A stretch of DNA of 46,550 bases, from the NCBI GenBank assembly GCA_002344205.1, contig DDSZ01000002.1:86767-133316 (forward strand), in the 5' to 3' direction. The first letter of the stretch is position 1. Each line of letters begins with the position of its first letter. Below, piece by piece: positions 25,323-32,706 of this stretch. The position numbers and the translations under genes are program-made. The stretch comes from Opitutaceae bacterium UBA2377 (lineage in GTDB: Bacteria > Verrucomicrobiota > Verrucomicrobiia > Opitutales > Opitutaceae). A model generated the notes under the pieces. That model was not told the origin of the DNA. It worked only from the letters and a program-made list of their open reading frames with translations, and made no database searches.

Positions 25323-26672
25323 ATGAGCACGCAAAATCCCTCCAACCTTGAAGCCAAACTCCAGCAATTCGGCGGCGACGCCGTGAAAATGCTGCGCTCC
25401 GCCCCCGTCGGCGGTTATCAATTCCCGGACAAGCCGGAATACTCAAATTGGCGCGACGAGCAGGCCGCCTGGCAGAACACCGTCGTCCTCTTTGACCAGT
25501 CCTTCCACATGAAGGACGTCTATTTTGAAGGTCCGGACGTGATGCGTCTCCTGTCCGATGTTGCCGTCAACACGATGAAGAATTTCGGCCCCAACAAGGC
25601 CAAGCAGATCGTGGCCTGCAACCACGACGGCCACGTCATCGGCGACGCCATCCTCTTCGGTCACGCCGAGAACAAGGTCAGCGTCGTCGGCCGTCCCTCC
25701 GTGCCGAACTGGGTGGAATACAACGCCATCAAGGGCGGTTACGACGTGAAGGTCACCCGCGACGAACGCACCGTGGCCAACGCCGGCCGCCGCCTCATCT
25801 ACCGCTACCAGATCCAGGGTCCGAACGCGCTCGAGCTGCTGAAGAGCGTGCACGAGGGCGAGTTTCCCGAAATCAAGTTCTTCAACCTCGGCGACCTCAA
25901 GATCGCCGGCCGCAAGGTGCGCGCGCTCAACCACAACATGTCCCGCATGGGCGGCCTCGAGCTGCACGGTCCGGCCGAGGACGGCGAGGCCGTGCGCGAG
26001 GCCATCCTCAAGGCCGGCGAAAAATTCGGCCTCGTGCAGGGCGGCGCCCGCTCCTACTCGACCGTGTCGCCCGAGAGCGGCTGGATTCCCTCGCCGATGC
26101 CCGCCATCTGGACGGAGCAGCTCAAGGCCTACCGCGAATGGCTCCCGGCCAGCGGCTTCGAGGCCAACGCTTCGCTCGGCGGCAGCTTCAGCTCGCCCAA
26201 CATCGCGGACTACTACCAGACCCCGTGGGACCTCGGCTACGGCCGCCACGTGAAGTTCGACCACGATTTCATCGGCCGCGCCGCGCTCGAGCAGCTCGAA
26301 AAGCAGCCGCACCGCCGCAAGCTCTGGCTGCGCTGGAGCAAGGAGGACTCGCTCAAGATCTTCGGGAGCCAGTTCGGCGACGGTCCGCGCTACAAATACA
26401 TGGAGATGCCCAACGCCTACTACGCGATCCTGCCCTTCGACAAGGTGCTCGTGAACGGCAAGCTCGCCGGTCTCTCCACCTACACGGTTTACACCGTCAA
26501 CGTGAAAGGCTGGTTCTCGCTCGCGATGCTCGACGAAAACATCGCCGACGGCGCCGAGGTCTCGCTCGTCTGGGGCGAGGAAAACGGCGGCTCGAACCGG
26601 CCCGTGGTCGAACGCCACGTGCAGACCGAGGTGCGTTGTCAGGTGTCCTACAACCGGCTGAACGAGTCATGA
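25323..26672 (+). CDS. Tetrahydrofolate-dependent O-demethylase, LigM/DesA-like (GcvT fold)
   Basis: 449 residues of the aminomethyltransferase (GcvT) fold. It matches, from memory, the vanillate/syringate O-demethylases LigM and DesA of sphingomonads along its length: SNWRDEQAAWQNTVVLFDQS, NKAKQIVACNHDGHVIGDAI, SGWIPSPMPAIWTEQLKAYR, and EENGGSNRPVVERHVQ near the end. Residues reported as important in LigM appear conserved: Tyr32, Arg124 (VVGRPS) and Tyr245 (ARSYST). Such enzymes move an aryl methyl ether methyl group to THF. The true substrate could be another O- or S-methyl compound. The purU start overlaps its stop by four bases; metF lies upstream. Confidence 0.82.
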   Translation: MSTQNPSNLEAKLQQFGGDAVKMLRSAPVGGYQFPDKPEYSNWRDEQAAWQNTVVLFDQSFHMKDVYFEGPDVMRLLSDVAVNTMKNFGPNKAKQIVACNHDGHVIGDAILFGHAENKVSVVGRPSVPNWVEYNAIKGGYDVKVTRDERTVANAGRRLIYRYQIQGPNALELLKSVHEGEFPEIKFFNLGDLKIAGRKVRALNHNMSRMGGLELHGPAEDGEAVREAILKAGEKFGLVQGGARSYSTVSPESGWIPSPMPAIWTEQLKAYREWLPASGFEANASLGGSFSSPNIADYYQTPWDLGYGRHVKFDHDFIGRAALEQLEKQPHRRKLWLRWSKEDSLKIFGSQFGDGPRYKYMEMPNAYYAILPFDKVLVNGKLAGLSTYTVYTVNVKGWFSLAMLDENIADGAEVSLVWGEENGGSNRPVVERHVQTEVRCQVSYNRLNES

Positions 26673-27544
26673 GCGCCACGGAACCCGCCCGCCTGCGGCT
26701 CATCGCCTCCTGCCCGGACCGCGTCGGAATCGTGGCCCGGGTGGCCACCTTTCTGGCCGAGCGCGGCGCCTCCATCACCGAGGCCGCCCAGTATAACGAT
26801 CCCCGCAGCGACATGTTTTTCATGCGCTCGGAGTTCGTCATCGCCGGCGGTCCCGAGGCGCAGGTGCGCCTTGAAGGCGAGTTCCGGTCCATCGCGCAGG
26901 AGTTGAAACTGGACTGGCGGCTGGTTGATGCCAACCGCCGCCAGCGCGTGGTGCTGCTCGTGAGCAAGTTCGACCACTGCCTGGCCTACCTGCTGCACCG
27001 CCGGAAGGTGGGCGACATGCCCTTCGATGTCCCGTGCGTGATCTCCAACCACGATGACCTGCGTTCCCTGGTCGAGTGGTATGGCATTCCCTACCACCAC
27101 GTGCCGGTGCCGGCCGATCCCGCCGGCAAGCAGGCGGCCCTGGCGAAGACGGCGGAACTCATCGGGGCGGCGCAGCCCGACACCATCGTGCTCGCGCGTT
27201 ACATGCAGATCTTCCCGCCGTGGCTGTGTGAGCGCTACCGGCACCGCGTGATCAACATCCACCACAGCTTCCTGCCTTCGTTCGTCGGCGGCAAACCCTA
27301 CCACCAGGCGGAGGAGCGCGGCGTGAAGCTCATCGGGGCGACCTGCCACTACGTGACCGAGGAACTCGATGCCGGCCCGATCATCGAGCAGGACGTCGTG
27401 CGCATCCGCCACAGCGACACCATCAAGGACATGATGCGGCTGGGGAAGGACGTCGAAAACGCCGTGCTCTCCCGCGGTCTGCGCTACCACCTCGAAGACC
27501 GCGTCATCGTGCACGGCAACAAGACGATCTTGTTTTCGAGCTGA
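26669..27544 (+). CDS. purU: Formyltetrahydrofolate deformylase
   Basis: 291 residues. An N-terminal ACT domain (about 7-85; RLIASCPDRVGIVARVATFLAERG) precedes a formyl-transferase domain with VINIHHSFLPSFVGGKPYHQA, GATCHYVTEELDAGPIIEQD and DMMRLGKDVENAVLSRGL. PurU hydrolyses 10-formyl-THF to formate and THF. In E. coli it supplies formate for purines. Its ATGA overlap with the demethylase gene here suggests a role in emptying the folate pool of methyl-derived carbon while regenerating THF. Confidence 0.94.
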   Translation: MSATEPARLRLIASCPDRVGIVARVATFLAERGASITEAAQYNDPRSDMFFMRSEFVIAGGPEAQVRLEGEFRSIAQELKLDWRLVDANRRQRVVLLVSKFDHCLAYLLHRRKVGDMPFDVPCVISNHDDLRSLVEWYGIPYHHVPVPADPAGKQAALAKTAELIGAAQPDTIVLARYMQIFPPWLCERYRHRVINIHHSFLPSFVGGKPYHQAEERGVKLIGATCHYVTEELDAGPIIEQDVVRIRHSDTIKDMMRLGKDVENAVLSRGLRYHLEDRVIVHGNKTILFSS

Positions 27545-27556
27545 GCCGATTCAGAT

Positions 27557-27617
27557 ATTCACCACAAAGAACACCAAGGTTCTGGTCTTAGTGCCCTTTG
27601 TGAATTTTGTGGTGAAT
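27557..27617. repeat. Palindrome, CACAAAG family
   Basis: Perfect 12-bp outer arms ATTCACCACAAA (27557-27568) and TTTGTGGTGAAT (27606-27617) lie between convergent purU and the glycosylase. It is related to 17484-17553. Hairpin formation would allow termination for purU. Confidence 0.7.
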
Positions 27618-27721
27618 CACACTGTGGGCTCCGCCTGAGCTTCCATGCCGGGCGCAGGAGCACATGAGGTTGTCGTCGCTGGAGACGTTGTGCCCGTAAC
27701 CGACTGCGGGACCGCCCGGCT

Positions 27722-28639
27722 TTAGGGTGTCGGCAGTTTTTCCCGGCTGCCGAACTTCCGTTCCCAGGCAAAAAGATATTGCTGGGCAAGACCGGCGAGG
27801 GGGCCGAAGTGGGTGCGGCCAAAATGGGCGACTTGGGCGGGAGACCAGCCGTCGAGCCGGTAGTGGCGCGCCATGGCCTTGAGAATCCAGGTGTCCACGG
27901 GAAAAGCCTCCAGTTTGCCGGCACCAAAGAGGAGCACGCAGTCTGCGACCTTTTCGCCCACGCCGGGCAGCTCCAGCAGGCGCGCCTTCGCGGCCGGGTA
28001 GGGCAGTTGCTCGGTTTCATCCAGCCAGCCGGGGCGGGCGGCCAGATAGAGCGCGGTCTCCTTGATGTAGCGGGCGCGGAAGCCGAGCAGGCAGGCGCGC
28101 AGATCGGTCTCGGGGATCTCCGCGAGCTCGGCCCAGGACGGCAGGCGGTGGATCGGCGGGGTCAGCGACCCCGCCCGGCCAACCGGTTGTCCGTGCCGCG
28201 CCGCGAGCAGCGCGACCATCTGCTTGATCTGCACGATCTGCTTGGTCGCGCTGCAGAGGAAGCACAGCAGAGTTTCGCCGAAGGGCTGACGCGGGAGGGC
28301 GAGACCGGGGAAGGCCGCGAGGCACCGGGCGAGGTGTGCATCGCTGCGCCAGGGCAGGGTGTCGGCGAGCGCGCGAAAATCCCGGCCGACGCCCAGATAG
28401 GCGGGCAGCGCGGTTTTCACCCGCGCGGCGAGCTGGGCGGGAGCGGACCACCGCAGGCGACCGTCGGGTTGCAGTCTGAGCCGGGCCACGCAGTCGGACC
28501 AAAGACCAACCCAGGTTCCGTCCGGCTGGAGGGACCAACGGAAGGTCTGGCCGCCGTCGAGGGTCTCGGCGAGCACCGCGGCCGTGAGCGGCGGCTGGCC
28601 GGCGAGCGGCTGCCAGTCGGACCAAGCGTCGGCGGGCAT
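27722..28639 (-). CDS. OGG1-like 8-oxoguanine DNA glycosylase
   Basis: 305 residues. The N-terminal OGG domain carries ETLDGGQTFRW, followed by the HhH-GPD fold. The hairpin-helix-hairpin LPGVGEKVADCVLLFG places Lys230 at the catalytic lysine of OGG1, and FPVDTW supplies the catalytic Asp249. The enzyme removes 8-oxoguanine opposite cytosine and nicks the strand. FLCSATKQIVQIKQM stands where human OGG1 has the SSNNNI-type motif, so this is a divergent bacterial member. The start follows the stop of the upstream secreted-protein gene by 17 bp, so the two may be cotranscribed. Confidence 0.87.
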   Translation of the reverse strand: MPADAWSDWQPLAGQPPLTAAVLAETLDGGQTFRWSLQPDGTWVGLWSDCVARLRLQPDGRLRWSAPAQLAARVKTALPAYLGVGRDFRALADTLPWRSDAHLARCLAAFPGLALPRQPFGETLLCFLCSATKQIVQIKQMVALLAARHGQPVGRAGSLTPPIHRLPSWAELAEIPETDLRACLLGFRARYIKETALYLAARPGWLDETEQLPYPAAKARLLELPGVGEKVADCVLLFGAGKLEAFPVDTWILKAMARHYRLDGWSPAQVAHFGRTHFGPLAGLAQQYLFAWERKFGSREKLPTP

Positions 28640-28656
28640 GAGGGCGGGGGCGACGG

Positions 28657-29148
28657 CTATTCGCCGTCCGGCTTGGCCCACAGGAAACTCTGCTTCACGG
28701 CGAGCTCGCGCCCCCCGGCGTCGAGGAGCCGGAGCTGCCATGCGACGGGCTGGGTCTTGCGGTCGGGCCAGTCTGCGCCGGTGAGGCCGAGGTTGAAGGC
28801 ATGGCGGCCGGCGGGAACGGTCGAGGCGAACAGATGGGTGCGCGGAAAGGGGGAGTCGGGCGCAATGACCTTCAGTTCGAACCGCGCATCGGGGATGGCG
28901 GCACTGTCGTTGTCGAGCCGCACGAGAAAATAGAACCCGGCGCGCTCGCCCAGCCGCGTGCGCAGCACGGTCTGCCGGCCGGTGTTTTCGCTGCCGCCGA
29001 AATATTCGGAGATCCGCAGGAAGGAGTCGGCGTCCCGCCACGCCGGCCAGACGCGCACGAAGTCAATTTCCGCGGCGCCGGCGACGGAGGTGATGATCAA
29101 GGCGGCCAGGCAGCCACGGATGACACGGATGGGCACGGATGAAGTCAT
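28657..29148 (-). CDS. Secreted protein of unknown function with repeat-derived N-terminus
   Basis: 163 residues. I do not recognise the family. The N-terminus (MTSSVPIRVIRGCLAALIIT) leads into a hydrophobic signal segment ending SVAGA-AE, so secretion is likely. The mature part has beta-rich segments such as FYFLVRLDNDSAA, FELKVIAPDSPFPRT and GRHAFNLGLTGADWPDRK, suggesting a small beta-sandwich. The first dozen codons lie inside a dispersed ACGGAT repeat, which is unusual. The gene sits between the peptide-binding lipoprotein and glycosylase genes on the same strand. Confidence 0.7.
   Translation of the reverse strand: MTSSVPIRVIRGCLAALIITSVAGAAEIDFVRVWPAWRDADSFLRISEYFGGSENTGRQTVLRTRLGERAGFYFLVRLDNDSAAIPDARFELKVIAPDSPFPRTHLFASTVPAGRHAFNLGLTGADWPDRKTQPVAWQLRLLDAGGRELAVKQSFLWAKPDGE
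29112..29143. repeat. ACGGAT repeat copy overlapping a gene start
   Basis: Three (C)ACGGATG units (CCACGGATGACACGGATGGGCACGGATGAA, in part) belong to the same family as 16544-16618 and 21691-21764. On the minus strand they encode residues about 3-12 of the unknown secreted protein. Confidence 0.6.
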
Positions 29149-29186
29149 TGGCCGGGACGCCGGGGCAGGCAAGGGCGGAGTGCCGC

Positions 29187-30791
29187 CTACGGTTCGAGGT
29201 AAAGGCGTTTGTAGCGGTGGAAGCCAAGCAGGGCTGGCTCCCAGCCGCGGACGGAGGGATGCACGAGGTGGGTCTTGGTGCCGAAGAAGACCGGGGTCAT
29301 CGGGGCGGCGGAGAGTAGGAGGGCCTCGGCCTGTTGAAAAATCTCGCGGCGCGCGGCCAGGTCCGTGGTGCCGATAGCGGCGGCGATGAGCGCGTCGTAG
29401 GCGGGATCGTGCCAGCCGGTCCAGTTGTTGCCGCCGTCGCCGACAAATAGATCGAGAAACGTGAGCGGGTCGGCGAAGTCGCCGATCCAGCCGGCACCGG
29501 AGACCATGTAGTCGAGGGCCTGCTGGTTCTGGATCCAGGTCTTTTGTTCGAGAATGGTGATCTCGGTGCGCACGCCGAGTTCGCGTTGCCATTGGGCCTG
29601 CAGAACCTCGGCCATGGCGGGCTGCAGGGCGTCGGAACGGACCTGCAGCTTGATGACGGGCAGCCCGCGGCCTTCCGGAAAGCCGGCCGCGGCGAGCAGG
29701 CGGCGGGCCTCGGCGGGATCGGTGCCAACGGTGGCGCGGGCCGTGTAGCCGGCGAGATCCGGCGGCGTGAAGTGCGGGGCGGGCTGGTTGGCGCCGCGCA
29801 GCACGCTGCCGGTGATGGCGGCGCGATCAATCGCCAGGGCGAAGGCGCGACGAACCTCGGCGCGGTCGAAGGGCGGCCGCGTGGTGTTGAAGCGCAGGAA
29901 CACGGTTTGCAGGAACGGATCCGTCCGCAGCACACCGGACTGCTCCGTGCGGTAGGGCGCGATCTTGGTGACCGGCAGGCCGTGGGTGATGTGCAACTGG
30001 CCGGCGCGGAAACTGCGCTCCTCGGTCTCGGCGCTTTCGACGGGGTGGAACACGAGCGTGTTGAGCCGCACGGCGGCGGCCTCCCAATAGTGCGGATTGC
30101 GGCGGACGATGACATGGGCGTTGGGCCGCCATTCCTGCAGGGTGAAGGGGCCGTTGCCGACATAGGTCGCGGGGCGGGTCCACGTGTTGCCGCGCTGATC
30201 GGGGGTGCCGCCGGCCGCGATGACGCGGGGGTTGAGGGGAAACCAGACGGGGTTGACCGTGAGCGCGGGCAGATAGGGCGTGGGTTGCTCGAGGGTGAGC
30301 CGCAGGGTGCGGTCATCCACGGCCTCGGCGCCGAGTTGGCTGAAGTCGGTGAGTTCGCCGGCGTTGAGCGCGGCGGCGTTCTTGAGCGGAAAGAGCAGGT
30401 AGGCGTATTCGGCGGCGAGCGCGGGCGAGAGCGCGCGCCGCCAGGCGAAGACGAAGTCGGCGGCGACCAGCGGATCGCCGTTGGACCACTTCAGGTTTTC
30501 GCGCAGGTGGAAGGTGTAAACGAGGCCGTCGGCGGAAACCTCCCACCTTGTGGCGGCGGCCGGCAGCGGTTCCGAGGTGCGCTCGTCGAGCGCGCACAAG
30601 CCCTCGAAGAGGGCGAGCATGAGGTTGGCGTCGGTGAGCGCGGTGACGAGCTGCGGATCCAGCGTCTGCGGCTCGGCGCCGTTGCCGAGATGGAGGGTCT
30701 GTGTGCGGATGCCGGCCTCGACGGGGGTTTCCCGCCGGGCGCAGCCGGCGGCGAGCAGTAAGACCAGGGCGGAAAAAAGCAGGCGGCGCAT
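29187..30791 (-). CDS. Oligopeptide ABC transporter substrate-binding lipoprotein (OppA-like)
   Basis: 534 residues from the ATG at 30791. A lipobox LLAAGC (Cys17) follows the signal peptide. The SBP family 5 fold is shown by LGNGAEPQTLDPQLVTALTDANLMLALFEGL, WSNGDPLVAADFVFAWRRALSP, and the late GWIGDFADPLTFLDLF. It binds peptides in the periplasm for import. No Opp permease or ATPase is adjacent in the window; the ABC genes upstream are exporters of another class. The frame extends 12 codons upstream; the chosen ATG directly precedes the signal peptide. Confidence 0.92.
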   Translation of the reverse strand: MRRLLFSALVLLLAAGCARRETPVEAGIRTQTLHLGNGAEPQTLDPQLVTALTDANLMLALFEGLCALDERTSEPLPAAATRWEVSADGLVYTFHLRENLKWSNGDPLVAADFVFAWRRALSPALAAEYAYLLFPLKNAAALNAGELTDFSQLGAEAVDDRTLRLTLEQPTPYLPALTVNPVWFPLNPRVIAAGGTPDQRGNTWTRPATYVGNGPFTLQEWRPNAHVIVRRNPHYWEAAAVRLNTLVFHPVESAETEERSFRAGQLHITHGLPVTKIAPYRTEQSGVLRTDPFLQTVFLRFNTTRPPFDRAEVRRAFALAIDRAAITGSVLRGANQPAPHFTPPDLAGYTARATVGTDPAEARRLLAAAGFPEGRGLPVIKLQVRSDALQPAMAEVLQAQWQRELGVRTEITILEQKTWIQNQQALDYMVSGAGWIGDFADPLTFLDLFVGDGGNNWTGWHDPAYDALIAAAIGTTDLAARREIFQQAEALLLSAAPMTPVFFGTKTHLVHPSVRGWEPALLGFHRYKRLYLEP

Positions 30792-30834
30792 GGGACCGAT
30801 GAGAGAGAAGCGCCGGGATGGGCGCAAGGCCGGG

Positions 30835-32652
30835 TCAGGCGCCCGACTCCAGCACGGCTTCCTCCCGTTCGCGGCGAAACTGGTTCGTGTAAAGCTCGTA
30901 GTAGTGGCCGCGGCGCCGGAGCAGCTCCTCGTGCGTGCCGCTTTCCTCGATCTTGCCGCCGGTGATGACGAGGATGCGGTCGGCGCGGCGGATGGTGCTG
31001 AGCCGGTGGGCGATAACGAAGCTGATGCGCCCGGCGAGCATGTTGGCCATGCCCTGCTGGATGAGCTGCTCGGTGCCGGTGTCGATGGACGAGGTGGCCT
31101 CGTCCATCACGAAGATCTGCGGATTGGCGAGCAGGGCGCGCGCAAAGGAAACGAGCTGGCGCTGGCCGGTCGAGAGGCGGTTGCCGCCCTCGCCGACGGG
31201 CGTGTCGTAGCCCTGCTCCAATTGCAGGATGAAGTCGTGGGCATTGACCATGCGGGCGGCGGCCTCGATCTCGGCGTCGGTCGCCGTCAAGCGGCCGTAG
31301 CGGATGTTTTCGCGGACGGTGCCCTTGAAGAGGTGGGGCGTCTGCAGGACGATGCCGAGCTGCGCCTGCAACCAGGCGAGCGGGAGTTCGCGGTAGTCGG
31401 TGCCGTTGATCAGGATTTCGCCGGTGACTGGCTCATAAAAGCGGCAGACCAGCGAGACGATGGTGCTCTTGCCGCCGCCGGAGGGACCGACGAGTGCGAT
31501 GGTCTGGCCCGGCTGCACGGTCAGATTGAAATTTTCCAGGACGACCGGCCCGGTGGAGTAGCGGAAGGTGACGTTGCGAAACTCGATCGTTTCGATGCGC
31601 GCCGGGCTGCCGGCCGCACCGCGGGCGAGGACGGCGGGGCTGTCCTTGATGGCCGGTTCCGTCTCCAGCAGACCCATGATGCGCTCGCCGGCGGCTTGCG
31701 CGGCTTGGATCTCGGTGAGGCGCTGGGCGAGCTGGTTGATGGGGTTGAAGAACATGCCGGCGAAGTTCACGAACGCGACGAGCGTGCCGAGGCTGATCTG
31801 GTCGTGGGCGGCGAGCCAGCCGCCGCGCCACAGGGCGAGGCCCGCGGCGAGGCTGCCGAGGGTGAGGACGATCGGGTAGTAAACGGCGTTTTGCCGGGCG
31901 TTGAGCACGGCGGCGGCGAACATGCGGGACGAGAGGGTCTGGAACTCGCCGAGGTTCTCGGCCTCGCGCACGAGGGTCTTGGTCGTGCGCACGCCCTGGA
32001 TGGACTCGTTGTAGGCGGCGGTGATCTGCGAGTTGTATTTGCGGATGTCGCGGGCGCTGAAGAGCAGCTTTTTCTGGAAGTAGCGCGAGACGAGGGCGAG
32101 CGGCGGCACGACCGCGAGGATGATCAGGCCGAGGCGCCAGTTGAGCACGAGCAGGCTGACCGCGATCATGAGCACGAGGCTCAGGCCCCAGACGATGTCG
32201 AGAAACCCCCAGCCGATGGTGCGGGCGAGGCGGTCGCAGTCGCCGGTCAGCCGCGTGATGAGCCAGCCGACGGGCCGCGTGTCGAAGAACGCGAACTCAA
32301 GCTGCTGCAGCCGGTCAAAGCCGTCGCGCCGGATGTCATGGGCCAGCCGGTTGGAGATGTTGCCGGCCAGCCAGATGAACAGCCACACGCAGGCGCAGAG
32401 GATGAAGGTCACCGCGAGGTAGGCGGCGGCGTAGAGGGGAAAGTTGGCGGCGGTGCCGTCGCGGACGACACCGTCAATCACCCAGCGGGTGATCAGGGCG
32501 AAACTGGCGTCGCAGACGGCGAGGACCAGCGCCGAGAGGAAAAGCGGGATGAGATAACGCTTCAGGTGGAAGGCGCGGCGGAGAAGTTTCCACCACAGGC
32601 CGGCGTCGAGCCGGGCCTTGAAATCATCCTCCTGGTGAAAGGGTGCGGGCAT
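30835..32652 (-). CDS. ABC exporter half-transporter with consensus ATP site residues
   Basis: 605 residues: six membrane helices (about 30-320) and an ATPase domain (about 350-590). Walker A is GPSGGGKST (389-397). The signature is LSTGQ (493-497), a change from LSGGQ. Walker B VMDEATSSID retains the catalytic Glu518. AVVPPLALVSRYFQKKL and ITAAYNESIQGVRTTKTLV are type IV exporter intracellular loops. With the neighbouring half-transporter it should form a heterodimer of the TM287/288 or BmrCD class, exporting drugs, lipids or peptides. It lies 54 bp downstream of its partner on the same strand. Confidence 0.93.
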   Translation of the reverse strand: MPAPFHQEDDFKARLDAGLWWKLLRRAFHLKRYLIPLFLSALVLAVCDASFALITRWVIDGVVRDGTAANFPLYAAAYLAVTFILCACVWLFIWLAGNISNRLAHDIRRDGFDRLQQLEFAFFDTRPVGWLITRLTGDCDRLARTIGWGFLDIVWGLSLVLMIAVSLLVLNWRLGLIILAVVPPLALVSRYFQKKLLFSARDIRKYNSQITAAYNESIQGVRTTKTLVREAENLGEFQTLSSRMFAAAVLNARQNAVYYPIVLTLGSLAAGLALWRGGWLAAHDQISLGTLVAFVNFAGMFFNPINQLAQRLTEIQAAQAAGERIMGLLETEPAIKDSPAVLARGAAGSPARIETIEFRNVTFRYSTGPVVLENFNLTVQPGQTIALVGPSGGGKSTIVSLVCRFYEPVTGEILINGTDYRELPLAWLQAQLGIVLQTPHLFKGTVRENIRYGRLTATDAEIEAAARMVNAHDFILQLEQGYDTPVGEGGNRLSTGQRQLVSFARALLANPQIFVMDEATSSIDTGTEQLIQQGMANMLAGRISFVIAHRLSTIRRADRILVITGGKIEESGTHEELLRRRGHYYELYTNQFRREREEAVLESGA

Positions 32653-32658
32653 GGGAAA

Positions 32659-32688
32659 ATTGCGGATTGCGGAGGGCGGATTGCGGAA
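32659..32688. repeat. TTGCGGA tandem repeat between the two ABC genes
   Basis: Three TTGCGGA-type units (ATTGCGGATTGCGGA, then GGCGGATTGCGGA) lie in the 54-bp gap between the paired exporter genes. No function is visible. Confidence 0.5.
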
Positions 32689-32706
32689 GTGAAGAAACCG
32701 ATGGCG

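Noticed and set aside
27618..27721. Small structured RNA such as 4.5S or 6S RNA
   Set aside because: No SRP-RNA core motif or 6S bubble is visible on either strand; the GC-rich stretch has no convincing overall fold by eye.
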